A stretch of DNA of 64,000 bases from Brevipalpus yothersi (GCA_003956705.1 QZCP01000008.1:91327-155326), one strand, 5' to 3'; shown: positions 1-12,934, numbered from the stretch's first letter. Numbers and translations: made by a program. The notes: generated by a model from the sequence alone, not told the origin.

Positions 1-399
1 AATAATTCCCAAACTATTAAAATTTCAATTGAGTTATACCTCATCAGACTATATGTTCTTTATCTATTTTCTAACCAGTTTTGAGAATGCTAATGATATT
101 TCTTTGAAAATCGGAATGAAATATGATCTGAGTTTCAAAAACTCATTGTGCACAATGGGTATTGGTAGTTGCATCTATATTAAATGGAAAAATAGTTATT
201 TGACTCCTCAAAGCGTTAATTTTTCTATCAATTTTTTCCACGGATTGGCTTCCAGTAACTTCTCTCAGCACGAAGTATTTCTTTGGATTCATTGTTCGAT
301 CGGGTTTGATAAGTAAAACCTCGTAATCATCCTCACAGAGATTCAATAACTTTAATAGGAAGCTTCTGAGTATGATGGATTGCTCCTAATGGATCGACC
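1..399. other. Unassigned stretch downstream of the SPTLC2 stop
   Basis: A 67-codon open frame lies on the minus strand at 143-346 and a 95-codon frame on the plus strand at 29-316. I recognise neither protein, and no splice-supported gene could be built. The stretch may include the 3' UTR of the serine palmitoyltransferase gene that ends at 400. Confidence 0.3.
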
Positions 400-2642
400 T
401 TAATTTTTAAGGTATTTTAGTGATAATTTATCACCGATATGATTAACAACTTCCAATGTTTTGTCTAATATTGGCTTGGAATGGGAAGAGGAAATGCAAA
501 AGCGAACACGAGATTCGAATTTGGATGTTATCGGACAACCGATAACAACAACTGCGACTCCAAGTTTTCTCGCTTGAATTGCGAATTCCCTGTAAGCATT
601 CAATAGTGGTTGATCAGTTAAAGGAATCATAAATGTTAAGTAAACCCTAGGAAATCTCACGAGCTCTGAATATCTCTTCCTATTTTCGAGGTACCAATTT
701 TATCGGCTTCATCCAATATTTCCTATAGAATGAGAATTTACCTTATTTTGCCTGGATAAAATAGCATTAGAGGGATTATTGGCGATTCCTCGTGGCTATA
801 GAGAATGAATCCCATTTCTTCCAGTTTCTGTCGGAAATATCTTGCGTTACGGGAGAGCTGGGTCAATCTTTTCTTGCCTGAATTTAGTTTCAAAATCAAC
901 CATCATGGACAGTGAATGAGAAATAGAACAAGAGAGAAAGAGAGAGAGAGAAAATAGAGAGAGGGAAGAAATCATACAGTTTCAACAAGCATTTTGTATT
1001 CTATCAGGTTCTTTTACCTTCAGCCTTCGAGTCTTCATCTGTCAACGATTCCAGTATTAAAATTGTCTGTTGAGCGATAGGAGCTGCCATACCGCTTGCA
1101 TAGGCAGAACTATGAGAATTTATTCTAAGATAATCCATCAACTCCTTTCTTCCTGCCACATAGCCTCCTGCAGCAGCAAAGCTCTTGGTAAAAGTACCCA
1201 TAAGAAGATCCACCTCAGTTGTTTCGATGCCAAAATGATCACAAACTCCTCTGCCTGATTTGCCTAAAGCCCCAATACTGTGTGCCTCATCCAGGTATAG
1301 ATAGGCTTTGTACTTCTTTTTAAGGCGGATTACCTCTGGTAGATTAACAATTGATCCCTCCATGCTATAAAGCCCCTCAATCACAATGATTATCTTACGC
1401 CATGGTTTATGTGTGATCGGTTGTCCATCAGCAAGAGATTGTAGTAGGATATACTCTAGGTCCTTTGTATCTTTCATGAGAGGTGTTGATTAGTAAACTA
1501 AATATTAGAATTTCTCAAGTCGAAAAATGATTTTAAAATTCATTCCTAGTTGATGATTCATACAGACATAACTCTTATTAGACCCTCACAACTTACCGTT
1601 ATGTTTGAAAATTTTTTTCGACGCTGCAGTTAACTTGCAACCTAAAATTAATGAAGCATGATTCAACTCATCACTTATTATGAGGCATCCTTCACCACCA
1701 AAAACTGGCACATTTGTCACGTTGGTAGCAAAACCCATTCCAAATACAACACAGTCCTCAACTTCGAGAAACTTAGCCATCATTTTTTCGAGATCTCGAA
1801 CGATATCGAGTGTTCCTAAAGAAAATGAGACTGGATAATTAACAATGTAAGTAAAAATCTCATATTCTATGATGAAGGAATCTGGAACGCAGAGTTTCAA
1901 TGTTTTTATGCTTTAACAAGATAGGTTCTACTCACCATATTCATGTCGAGTAGTTCCAATCGCACATCCGTAAGCAGAGATACAATCACATACTTCACTG
2001 GCCCTTTGACCGATGTTTTCAGAAAATCCGAGATAGTTGTAGGAGCCCATGTTGATGTATTGAGCTGTGCTGTCCAGAATACTTTGGACAGAAAGGGCAA
2101 AAAGGTTCCTGAGATGAACTCGATTAAATGAACCGTGTTTGCTTCTTACCGGTATGTCTGATTGAGATCATCACTTGTTCGATCTCTTATTTCAATTTTC
2201 GGTCCCGGTAGACCCTCAACTATGTAAGCGGATACATCACGAATACGCCTGTAAGCATGCTTTTTAAAAAAATTTTCCCTTCCACTGTACAATGCTACAA
2301 AACCCTGCAACCGGATCATGATTGTTTCAGGCATAGTTAATGAAATTGCTCATTAATCGAACAGAAATTTGATAGAAGCTAATTGAAATGTTAAAAATGG
2401 ACCTTGCCCTGATGGAATGCTCAAAGATGATGCTTACAAATATAACTTACCTTACGTTTTGGCTCCTCATCAAGTCGATACTTTCTCTTAACACCAATGA
2501 ATAGTAGAAATTCTCGCAGCAACCCGAAAATACCCAATATTGCGTAGCTAATGTAGCAAAGAGTCTTTATTCTTAATGGAATCTGCTCTAATTTTCCAGG
2601 TAATTTGACATTCTGAAGATATTCAATTGGTTTTGCATCCAT
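400..2642 (-). CDS. SPTLC2: Serine palmitoyltransferase subunit 2 (SPTLC2), 7 exons
   Basis: Catalytic subunit of serine palmitoyltransferase, the ER membrane enzyme that condenses serine with palmitoyl-CoA in the first step of sphingolipid synthesis. Exons read by eye, in transcript order: 2642-2451, 2304-2150, 2108-1936, 1815-1597, 1470-1018, 877-742 and 589-400. All introns are GT..AG and phases join without a break, giving 505 residues, slightly shorter than animal SPTLC2 (about 550). The start at 2642 is followed by a hydrophobic helix at about residues 25-45, which fits the N-terminal membrane anchor. Visible motifs are the GSYNYLGF segment, ELNHAS, YLDEAHSIGALG and the PLP-lysine motif GTFTKSF with Lys at about residue 342. 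The C-terminal ESRVRFC segment is also typical. Family knowledge: PLP-dependent alpha-oxoamine synthase fold. No disabling change was seen. The next gene upstream on the same strand is the ceramide desaturase. Confidence 0.95.
900..968. repeat. GA-rich microsatellite in an SPTLC2 intron
   Basis: A run of GA/GAGA units interrupted by AAAT lies inside the intron between the exons ending at 1018 and starting at 877. It is one of several GA-rich tracts in the window. Confidence 0.8.
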
Positions 2643-3573
2643 TGGTCAAAATTTTGGCAGAAATTTGATTTCAACACACTTGTTTGAGATCATTCACTAG
2701 CTTGTCGATTCCCATTCTGATCAATATGGACTCCTTTGACCCTAACAGGATCATAGTCAAAGAATAGTCAGTATAACTACTCTTTGATCATAGTTCATGT
2801 TCAACAGTTCATCGTGCGTGTTTTTCCTTTCTCTATCAGATCCTGAATGTAAAAGGGAAGAGTTTGTTTCCTCTGAGGTTAATGCAAAAGGTCCATAGGA
2901 GGGCATCGAACAGCTCTGACATGACGTTTGCTTCTCTACAAGAGAGAGATTCAACTTACATGCTTGTATGCTATGATCATAACTGAAGCAGAAAATTTGA
3001 GGACTCGTTCATTCAACTTTCCATTGACTACTTTTTCTCTCTATTTTCACCTTTCATCCTGGATATTGATCATACATCTTTATATGTTCAATGATAGAAT
3101 CAAGTGAGGACTATGATTATTGAAATGGACAGGGAAATTCAACACCACCTAAAGTGGAAGAGCAGTAAAGTGGCAAGAATAAATGATTCTGGACTGTTTG
3201 CTTCATTCATTTATAAACCAGATCACAAGTGATATAAGACCAACTTCTCTTATATCGCTAGCCATTTTAGAGGCTTCATTTCAAATAGATATAGAGAATC
3301 GGGAAAAATGTAGAGGAAGATTTCATATTTTATTTCAATATTCCAGTCTGAGTATCCAAGCGTGTATCAAACCCTAAATGATTGAGGGTCTACAGAAACT
3401 GCAATGACTTGAGAAAAAATGACAGAATCTCAGATTCTAGAAATTACAATGGTTCATTGAAGCTCTAATTCCCATAACTCATCACCCATGATTTAGGTAG
3501 CATATCAAGTTTCGAAGAAATGTAACATTTATTTAATATAAATCGTTAGTACTATTTCTCATTTGAGAATCTG
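2643..3573. other. Intergenic region between SPTLC2 and the ceramide desaturase
   Basis: About 930 bases separate the SPTLC2 start from the desaturase stop on the same strand. It should hold the SPTLC2 promoter and 5' UTR and the desaturase 3' UTR. Open frames here are short and have no recognisable product. I saw no TATA element that I would defend. Confidence 0.5.
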
Positions 3574-4623
3574 CTACATTGTTGTCTTGGAGATACTTTC
3601 AACATCAGTATCAGCTTTTGCGAATAAAGACTGGGGTCCAAAGGATGGTTCGGTTATAAAATTCCAAATAGCTCTTGTTCTTGAGGTGTAGTGAGGAAGG
3701 TGATTGTAAAACTCAGGAGCAATTTTGCGAACCAGAGGCAGCTTACTACCCGGTATTGATGGAAAATCATGATGTTCAACGTGATATCCATTATTGAAGG
3801 CGATCTTGTTCAGCGGACCATAGTAAGAAAACGTGCTTAGACCATTGGGCTGCCCGTTTACATGCCTCATACCTTCTTTTTCTCGGAGTATTCGCAAATC
3901 TTCCTCTCTAAATAAATAAGAATGATCTGAAAGTCTCTCTCCCATGAACGGATGAAAATTGATGACCATGAAAAAGGAAATTACCAAAAAGAGAATCATT
4001 CGAAAGCCACAGTAATAAGCGATCACTGAGACGAAGACAAGCTGAGCAACAGCATTGCTGATGGCATGAGTTTTATACTTTCCATCTCTTTTTGACTCCT
4101 CAGGGGGATAATTGAATGCTGTGAAGAAAGGGCCGATGATTATCCAGATAATTTTACGGAAATTTGTTCGAAAAACGGTTCTTTCATAATCGGTAGGTGT
4201 TTCTGGATCTACACCATATTTTCCAGGATGGAGATGATGTTTGAAATGATGTTGCTTCTGGAAAACACTAATTGGAAATATCAGAGGTAGATTGGCTAGC
4301 ATTCCGAGAATCATATTTGCACGAAGTCGATTCGCTCCAAACGCTTGGCCATGAACTATCTCATGGATCGCTACGAATAAGGCATGGCTAATGGTGCCAG
4401 TCACAAAGTACCCGATGAATAGCAGAACGAGCCAATTTCTGAGATTTCTCAGAAGAAAAACCGTTGCAATTTGAGCAAAAACTAGAGATATCACTTGCCA
4501 CTTGAAGAAGGGATCCACTTTCATCAAGGACTTGATCTCTGGATGCTGGGCAAGAATGAGCTTCCGACGAATTGCATGAGGATCATCCGAGACAGATGTA
4601 TTGCTCTTTGATAGCTCTCCCAT
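3574..4623 (-). CDS. DEGS1: Sphingolipid delta(4)-desaturase, DES1 type, single exon
   Basis: ER membrane fatty acid desaturase-like enzyme that introduces the 4,5-trans double bond into dihydroceramide. The open frame runs from 4680 (368 residues), but I prefer the internal Met at 4623. It begins MGELSKSN, matching the Met-Gly N-terminus of DES1 proteins, which is N-myristoylated in mammals; this gives 349 residues. Three histidine boxes are present (numbering from the upstream Met): HEIVH at 106-110, HHFKHH at 144-149 and HVEHH at 300-304. The conserved YYGPLN and PLVRKIAPEFY segments, and hydrophobic segments around residues 63-105 and 205-245, are also present. One insertion relative to human DES1 lies near residues 250-280 (charged, ending in NGQPNG). 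The gene is intronless. A broken second copy lies about 10 kb downstream. Its neighbour on the same strand, SPTLC2, acts in the same pathway. Confidence 0.95.
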   Translation of the reverse strand: MGELSKSNTSVSDDPHAIRRKLILAQHPEIKSLMKVDPFFKWQVISLVFAQIATVFLLRNLRNWLVLLFIGYFVTGTISHALFVAIHEIVHGQAFGANRLRANMILGMLANLPLIFPISVFQKQHHFKHHLHPGKYGVDPETPTDYERTVFRTNFRKIIWIIIGPFFTAFNYPPEESKRDGKYKTHAISNAVAQLVFVSVIAYYCGFRMILFLVISFFMVINFHPFMGERLSDHSYLFREEDLRILREKEGMRHVNGQPNGLSTFSYYGPLNKIAFNNGYHVEHHDFPSIPGSKLPLVRKIAPEFYNHLPHYTSRTRAIWNFITEPSFGPQSLFAKADTDVESISKTTM

Positions 4624-5600
4624 TTCACAATTCAAAACTTTCTTCTCTTCTCCCACCAGAGGATAAAAATGAAGATTCATCCTCGAATGATCACGTAGTA
4701 TCGTTATCTGCTCAGTCAGGAGAAATAGATTCCTGTTTCTCCAGAATTAACTGGAAGGGGAAACCAGAGACTTCCTGAAAATATGCTGTAAAATGAAATT
4801 GAGGGAATAATTCAACCGAACAGCAATGCTCCGACTTGGGTGGCACGAGGAACTCATAGGATATTGTCTAATTGAGCCAAACTTACTCGGTACATTGAGA
4901 GAGGACCAATGAAAAATTATTTCATTAATGAAACCATCCTTTTGGGGAAATATATTGATAGAATGTTTTACCATACCAATGAATCGGATCCAAAAAGATC
5001 CACAAAACTATCCGAATGTTTCTCTTCAACTGCGCACATAATGTATTTTTATTTCTAATGTTCTTATTGCATTGAGATTATGGGGATGTTGTACATATGA
5101 TGCCATTCATAGGCTAGTAAATTGGCTGATTGAATCTCCATAATGACCTGTAAGGTTGGTAGATGGATGAATTTTGAGAAAGAGTTTATAACTCAGAGAA
5201 ATGAATGGTGGAATTGATTCAATTCGCATCAAGTGTTGATAACGACTGTTGGATATTGAATGCTTGCATCCCACTAACTGAGATGCTTCAACAATCACAT
5301 GTCTATTAGTTGACAGTATCTTTTACATGTATATTGTACATTGTATATTGATGAGCTTAGGATATTTCATTGTTTCCGGGAGTTTCCATCAACCATATAC
5401 AATAATCGTATGATTGGAATAATATTTCTGTTCATCAAAGTGAGTACTGATTTTTGAGTACTCACTTTCGGGCCGCTACTTGTCTATGGGAAGTATCAAT
5501 GGCAATAGCTCGATGAGTTATTGTTCCGGGAAATGATATACTTGCTAGTGGTTCAATTTTCCTGGCCATCCTTATGAACCTTTTCCCACAATATTAATAG
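4011..5600. repeat. Source copy of a 1.6-kb segmental duplication
   Basis: The 5' half of the desaturase gene and about 0.9 kb upstream of it are repeated at 14118-15790 in the same orientation. Similarity is near-identical in coding sequence and lower in the flank, for example the shared TGTTGATAAC and GAGTACTCA-containing segments. The two copies are about 10 kb apart. Confidence 0.85.
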
Positions 5601-7019
5601 CCATGAAGGGTCATCAGATAGTGAATACTCTCTCATTGTGGCAGAAAACTCTGGAGCAATTAAGAAGATTATCAGAAACAGCCAAAAGAGTATTAACTGT
5701 GAGTAGCAGAAGTATATTGTGAGCTATCATCGAGCATCTCATAAGCTTGAGATTGGTCAGATTTTTCATCCCATCGATTTTTGAATCTTATCTCGGTTTT
5801 TCGGTGTTGTCACTGGTTAAGAATAGAGTCATCACAGCACATTTGCGCATACGCCTAATCCTTGAGCTCGAGCAAGACCATGTATCAAAATGTCTTACAT
5901 TTTTATCAGATGTTTTGGTTACTTGATTGATTGATCAATATATCAATTGCACACCGAGAGCCACTAGCATGAACTCTTGATAATTGGAACCTCATTGATA
6001 ATTTCTGTGGGAAACCCTAGATTTCATGGGAATCTCGTCTAGAAGTAAATGCTATAAAAAAGAGGGAGGCTGTAGGATTTCCACTCTTGGTCCAATAGGA
6101 AAAATTCGAGAAAGTAAATATATAATAGTGTTATGATGAGAGTTGTTTATAACGAATCAGATTCACACTCCCCTAGACAATCTGTCCCTTTACAACATTG
6201 TCATGAGGAAAAACTATCCGAATGCTTCCGATTATATCATTTGATCTGAGGTGATTTGAGATATTGGAAAACAATAAGCAGAGGTGTTCAAAACTCTTTC
6301 GAATTTTGAGACAATGAGCTGAATTCACAATCTGGGGGATGAATACGAAATTGCAACATTGAATCTGATTTGAGCTTGAATTCAAGGGCAGAAAGAATAC
6401 TCACCGGTGGAAAATTTCCTCCATCTATAACTATGGGATCCAACTCAATCATTCAGATATTTGCAATGTAAAACAGCATCGTCCCCAAAATTGGCTGTAT
6501 TCTTCCTCCACATCATTTTTTTCATTCCGCCCTTGTTTTCCATACCTTCTCATTGGAATTCTGGTTCATTCATCTGTGTTCCTTGAATTTGAGGGTATGG
6601 TTCGTTTCCATGTTAGGCTCTTCACAATCCGGGAATAATGAAATGTCGGGTATGATTAGAAGTTTCGAAATCAGCCATCAACAAGATGGAACATTTTACA
6701 CTCTAGTTCCTCTGATTTTTCACACTCCAGAGCTTCCAGGGGGTATTTCATCATTTATGAATCTGTGATAATTCGATTGCAAGTTAAAGCTCAGAGAATT
6801 ATCTGCTTCTGAAAATGAAGATATTCATTACATCTCAGATAGATGGGCAAGGGAACAGATTTAAGATAGCTGATCAAAGTTTGGGCATTTCGTCAATCCG
6901 ATTAGATTTGGAATGGTTCTCAAGAAGCGAGGAAATGAAGTTGCTTTTGTTAATCATAAATTCTTCAAACCTATTGTGGAGAAATATTTCATCGATTTCA
7001 TAGATTTCGATGAAGAAAC
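5601..7019. other. Gene-poor stretch
   Basis: Short open frames only (for example 6553-6768 plus and 6173-6385 minus). None shows recognisable motifs or a splice-linked continuation. No repeat shared with the rest of the window was recognised. Confidence 0.4.
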
Positions 7020-7330
7020 CACTGTCAAAGTTCACTCATTTCAATAAGATTAGAGAGCGTGAGTTTTCTGGTCAATATAACAAAGGGTCAAGCTTCAATC
7101 ACTGAATACATATACTTCAAAGAAGATTCAGTGCCATCAGACTACACAGCTTGGAAATTTTACAAGCAATCATTCGAAAATTTGCAATAAACCATTGCTT
7201 ATGATAATCTGCAAGGTAGCTCCAGAAAACACCATCAAATCCAGACAGGATGAGGTCAGACTGTCTATGAAACGTCTCATTGTAATTTTCTATCTCATAT
7301 TGAAATTTCGAAAATCTCCTCGAACCCTTG
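7020..7330 (-). pseudogene. First-exon fragment of an NRF-6-like acyltransferase
   Basis: The minus strand at about 7320-7130 reads a close relative of exon 1 of copy B (32273-32001): the stretch with LILSGFDG, a Trp, and WF-IAN. One base is missing next to the codons for IAN (AATTTTCG where copy B has AATTCTTCG), which shifts the frame for the rest of the exon. No downstream exons follow. Together with the flank repeat at 7850-8060 and the leader copy at 8160-8280, this marks the remains of a tandem NRF-6 unit next to copy A. Confidence 0.7.
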
Positions 7331-8159
7331 AATGAGCTTCATTGTAGTACCTACAAAAATGAATTGAATTGAATGGCTAAATTCACTACTCCACTCTCAT
7401 AGCACCTCTTTCCTAGCTATCAGGACCATCGACGCTCGACAGGCGAATAAAACCCAAAGGGGCTAGTAGCTTCCAACAGTGAAGATTCGACACAAATTAT
7501 GAGAGAATGAGAAAGCAAAAAAAAGTGTATTCAAGAGGAACACAATCACAAACATGCAAATGTGCAAACAAAACTGTTCTTATCCCCTAATGCAACTTAG
7601 TAGGGTTTTTATCTCCTCGATGATCGAGTGAGACCGGAAATGAGGGAAAGATTTCAAAAGATATCCTAACTGCTGTGGTAATACAGAGAGAATAGAGGGA
7701 AAAATGAACAAAGAGAATGAGAGGGAGGGAAGGAGTATAAGTATCGTCAACGAGGGCAAGGATATTCTGCTATCAGCTTCCAAATCTGATAGTCATGAAT
7801 ATCAGTGCAAATCAGGCGATACTAATCGTGATATATTCACAATCAAGTCTAGATGATCAATGATCTGGTACGAAATGGTGAAAACAGGAACAGTAAAAGC
7901 TCAATTCACACCGGAAGAAACATGTAGGTTACAGTCAACTAGAGAGTTGAGTGAGAATGAAAAACAAATTGGTGAAGATTTGTCGGCGTTTGGAGTACAG
8001 GCTGTTGAGGCTCTCCCAACAGGGGGACATGAGATCAATGATCTGAACAATTTCAAGAGTTAGATATGATGTAATACACTGGACACTATCATTTGACTAG
8101 GAATGGTATTCCAACTGGGTTGAGAAAGAGGAAAAAGACGTTGCTGGAACCGAAAACAT
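7331..8159. repeat. Copy of the NRF-6 upstream flank, with an unrelated insertion
   Basis: Positions 7790-8060 match the region upstream of NRF copy B (about 32280-32510), and more loosely the upstream flank of copy A (12935-13180). An open frame of 67 codons at 7860-8063 is partly conserved but not clearly coding. The intervening 7340-7780 has no match I could see in the window. Confidence 0.6.
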
Positions 8160-8280
8160 GGCTCTAACCTTCTAGCAGCCTCTGAACAGTTGTTGCACTA
8201 ACCTCCACAGCCTCAGAAACCCTAATTTGAGTCAAGCCCACCACAGTCAAAAGAATGATGTTTATCATTATTTTTTTTGA
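8160..8280 (-). pseudogene. Leader-peptide exon, copy 1
   Basis: The minus strand encodes a short hydrophobic N-terminus starting MINIILLTVVGLTQ, then SEAVEV, and stops after about 34 codons. Related copies lie at 27600-27725 and 32510-32600. Only the 27.7-kb copy has a good splice donor after the signal-like segment, so this copy is probably a decayed first exon of an unidentified secreted protein. It lies between the acyltransferase remnant at 7.0-7.3 kb and copy A. Confidence 0.4.
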
Positions 8281-8757
8281 GAGACAACCAAAATCAAGAG
8301 TGGGAAGTTCTATTAGGAACAATCAACTCAACCGTTTCAAGTCAGGTATAAATACACGTATGTTCGCCGATGTTGAGAATAATCACATAACCCCACAAAT
8401 ATCCTGACTCGATCAATCACATATCCTCTTTTTTCAGTTGGTTCTGAGCGAGTCTCATGATATGGATTATCTTCTCAAAAAAGCATGAGCACTACAGACT
8501 TTGAAGAGAAGGCTGCATGATCTTATAGCCTCTGAATCTATTGGACAATGATGAATGTTTATTAGAGTGATTTGCGAAGGCTAAAAGTAACATGCTTCAC
8601 CATTTGATGGTCAATTGCTGATGATTCCACGATTTTCAACTCATCAAATCTTCTTATGTGATCACCGAACATGATCATCTCACTGTTCATCAATCCTGGA
8701 GATAGTCGATTTCTTAATATTTTATTTCTGTGCATGAGGGAGTCTAGAGAAAATTTT

Positions 8758-11700
8758 TCATGATTGATGCTTCTTCCCCTGCCTCTCTCTGATGAGCCCA
8801 TGTCTTCTTCTAATGAACAACAGGAAGCTTTCCAGTGGCCCTAGAGCGAAAAAATAGAATGCAACGCCAGAACAGATGCAGCCCACTGCAATTCCACCAA
8901 GGCTCAAAACCTTGAGAGCAGAATGTCATGAGAAATCATCAAATCTTCATCCAAATGAGTTAAAGTTAACTTACGCAAGAGAACAATTCTGATGGTAGAT
9001 TCTCTCTTCGCTTAAAAAGATACCAAAAAAGGAAAGGACTATGTGCAAAATATGTACCCCTCAATATTCGTAGCATTATCGAAAGTAGATGATACCAATC
9101 TATGAAAAGATTCTCTTCGTCGAGTCTGAGATTAATCTCATCATTATTGTCTTCTGGAAGATTCAGTCCTCCACAGTCTACCACCGATTTCCCATCATTA
9201 TTCTTTTCCCATGCAACTTTGAATACTGGATTGTACCTACTAGGTCGAACATCTAGAGGCATGGAAAGTTCTTCCGAGGTTCCAATTTTCAGGAATATAA
9301 TAGTCATCCAATATATGGCACCAATATATTGATAAGTGACCACATAAACAGCTATCCAGAAACGATTGGGAGGCAGATCCCAAACATTCCATAAGCCGGT
9401 TGAGAATAACTGAAGAATCAAAATGGAATAGACCATGCGAGACCTCCTCTTGGCAATCATCTAATAAATTTGAAAGTGATGCTAATGAGATAAGTAGAGT
9501 ATTCATCTCTTATTGGGTACCTGGATTCTTTCTCGTTCTTCTGAAAAGAAATATCTCACGGCGAGTAGAGACAACATATAGCTCCATAGATGGCCACTCA
9601 AATTGCCGTAATACTTCTCAATATATTCACGTCTGGGGAGAACAATTAAGAACAAAATTCCAATGAGAATATATTTTTCAGCTCTACATTTAGCGCTTAA
9701 CGAAGAAACTCAATCTGATCCTCGGGGAATCAGAAGATCAGATTATGAAAACTCACGGATTGCCATGCTTCTTTATGGTTATTTGAGGTGCTATTTCATT
9801 CATGTGAAATACATGGAAAAGAAACCAGGTTCCAAGGGCTAATAAGAATATATTCAAACAGAGACCAACTTTTGGGTTCCTCTTATAAATGAACATGACT
9901 AAGCATGCGATCGAGAACAATTGAATTTCCACACTCATACTCCATGTAAACGTTTCACATTGTTGAATGATCAAAAAGAATGAGATCTTTACATATCAAA
10001 AACTCATCACCACTTCACCGTTGCATCAGGATTTGGCACTAGATTCGATAGATAGAATAGTGAATAAATGAAAGTCGTTGCACATCGCTTTGATCTGGAG
10101 TCGATGTACGATTCATAAGCAGGGCCAGAACCAAGGAATGGGAGTGAAAATTCAAGGCACGTTAAGATCAGCAAAGGAAAGAAATGCCTGAAAGTGAAAT
10201 CCATAGAATGAATCAAATCATGATTAATACAACATTTCACTCACTTGAGAATTTTGGTCAGAATAGAGAATGCATAAGTACAAACAGGTGACTTGTCTGT
10301 TGTCCTCTTCCATATACCCATCAACCACGTAATGCCTCTGTAAGTATCACAATTGGATTTCAATCGATTCTTATCAGAGTTAATGTATTTATTTCACTGT
10401 AGCATTAAATAATGGTGTGACCATGGGGCTCTGTGGAATAGAGCTTCTCAACAACTTATCAATTAAGATTTATCTCTATGAACTTGACTAGACTTTATTA
10501 CCTCCTCTCTGATCACACCAGTGATTTGATAAGAGTTTGAACCAAAGCAACTCAACCATACTCACCCAAGTATGATGAATCCCTCGCAATACCAAGTGTT
10601 TAATAATGGCTGTACAGCCCATCTCAACAGAGTGGAACCAGGTTCTCCTTCCGACCATTCTTCAACGAAAAAAATTCACTGTGAAACCTTTTTGATCGAA
10701 TTTTTATCACAGGATTGAGTCAAACAGAGATGGAAAAATAATTATTTTGCCTTTATATTTTTTGGACTAGCCCTTGCATATCTCCTTCTTGTATATGATA
10801 ATTTGAACATTTTCTGCAACCATTTGAGATTTTAGCTAAGCGATCATAGAAAAATTCGTCCCAATTTAAAAATGAGATCGTCTTACATTTTGTAAGGCTA
10901 GTGAAAAGATTGATGGAGCTCAGATGAAAGCAAGACTAGCTTAGTGAATAATTGAAAGCTTTTCTCATCTCCAATGTTCCATCAATCATGACTTCTGTTT
11001 TCAAGGCAATAACTCTGAAATTTCATTTTGATTTGGCTGGTAACTAACTTTAGCTACTGAAGAATCGTACTTCGATTTCGATCTGTTGTCAAATCTCGAT
11101 ATTCATATGTGGTATCAATTTCCACTCAATGATTCTTACTTTCACGGAATGATAGACCAATAATGGATTGCCAGATAATAACTCGAGAAATAGTGTGCAC
11201 TACTATATCAAAGATATAGAAAGAGGTTCTCAGCTTGTCGAAAACTGGAGAGCGTCCAACAGTTGGCTTCTTCAATAATAATTCCAATGATTTTCTGATG
11301 GAAAAACATTGTAGCAGCATCAGCAGAAAATTGTTCTGAGATATCCTCCAGAGGGTGCAAATAAAATCCACGATGGTTGCAATGATGATGAGCATTGCAT
11401 GTAGAAACAAGAAAATTCTGCAATCAATAGAATTAGTGTGATAGTGAATACCAATTCCTGAGTCTATCAATTGGCTGATTGATTGTTGGAAAGCGGGATC
11501 ATGATTCTCATTCGACCAGAGCAGATATTGACTTACAAGCAAATTTTTTCCAATTTCGAGGCATTCTCCATCCTCTGGAACAAGCTCCTATTTTTATGAC
11601 ATGAGAGAGGCTTTCTAAGCTCCCAGGAAAATGTTTCGAAACCTGGTGAAATTGAGAATTGTTATTAGCTGAGAAATTCCTCAAACTAATCGCATCATCT

Positions 11701-12902
11701 CATGACTTGTTTATGAAATAAATGGGCATCTATTCTGATCATGAATGAGATCGTGCTCATTCTATGAACTCTACTCCTAGGTTCTCGAAATCTCGAGATC
11801 CTATGATTTTGAACTTTCAGATATCATTGGTTCTATTTTGAGGTACATTGTCTACGAGCTCAACACCGAGGTCCCTCATCTAACTTGTATTCCTCCATGA
11901 ATCAGTCGATCAGTGATGGCTGAAAGACTGTAAACAATGTAACAGTGTACAGTAATATCAGGGTACAATTGATGGGAAGTTGGAATGCACGATTGGAACT
12001 CAGCTAAAAACCTCTCTTCCTAAGAGGGTGTTTATAAATCTTACTGGAGGATCAACTGTCATTTTCCAACAAATCCTGGCCATTAACTGTGATTCATGCA
12101 TCCTTAAAGTTTGATTAGTCTTTTTTCTGGGGTTAGATCTGGAGAATTCACCTTCGTTAATGATGAACACAAGATCATCTGATTGACATTCAGAGGGAAA
12201 ACAGAGTCCAATCACCACAGAAGAAGTTCCAATCTGATAATTCATTTTTGATTGTTAGTTGAGGCTTATCGAAGAATAAAAATCTCACCACAGAGTCATA
12301 GGCAGTACTTTTCTCCAATTGCGCAAGACAGTATTGACCCCGTAGTCTTCTGGAACCATGTTCAATAATTCCATCAACTTCTAGACACTGATCATAGTTG
12401 CCAAAATCCGTCTGAGCGCCCCTGAGAATGTTTTTAGGAGAATGTCCAGAAGAAGTCATCACTGAGGAGAGAGAAATTTGATGAGAGCAATTTTTTGATT
12501 GTGAATTTTGGAATCGTTCTCGAGAACCAATACTCAATAATTCTGTCTATAGCACAGATTAAGTGGCGTAAGCATTCATTTCAAGCTAGCAAGTTGTTGA
12601 ACTTTCATTACTTGATACTGACACTTCAGAGAAGATTCGGTTGCATCAAATAACACAGCTCGGAAACTTTCCAGACACTCGTTTGAAGAATTTGCCATCG
12701 ACAACCATCGCTCATGATTATTTGCTATGTAGCTCCACAATACACTATCAAACCCAGAGAGGATGAGCTCAGATCGCCTGAGATGGGTCTCATCTCCCTT
12801 CTCCATCTTACACTGAGACTTTCCAAATCTTCTAGAGCCTCCAGAGAGACACTCAGATCTAATTCTCATGGATATCAGCACAAACCATGTAATATTTTTC
12901 AT
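8758..12902 (-). CDS. NRF-6-like membrane acyltransferase, copy A
   Basis: Member of the nose-resistant-to-fluoxetine family: an N-terminal secreted NRF domain followed by a multi-pass acyltransferase-3 domain. In nematodes such proteins act in lipid or yolk transport; the substrate here is unknown. Exons in order: 12902-12623 (signal peptide), 12461-12289, 12233 to about 12045, 11417-11140, 10660-10566, 10337-10245, 10187-10019, 9986-9757, 9632-9521, 9460-8975 and 8910-8758. Phases join cleanly except between the third and fourth, where a small exon may be missing from my model. Visible features: the TSSGHSPKN and GNYDQC segments of the NRF domain, a VVHTIS histidine segment in the first acyltransferase exon, CETFTWS before a transmembrane helix, and a hydrophobic C-terminus. 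The usual VDTFF-like segment reads CEGFIILG. Predicted length is about 700 residues. No internal stop was seen. Confidence 0.82.
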
Positions 12903-12934
12903 GATGTACCGGCTACAAAGCTTAAACGATCAGT

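Noticed and set aside
9240..9506. Alternative minus and plus frames over the acyltransferase exons
   Set aside because: Shadows of the exon at 9460-8975, which aligns to copies B and C.
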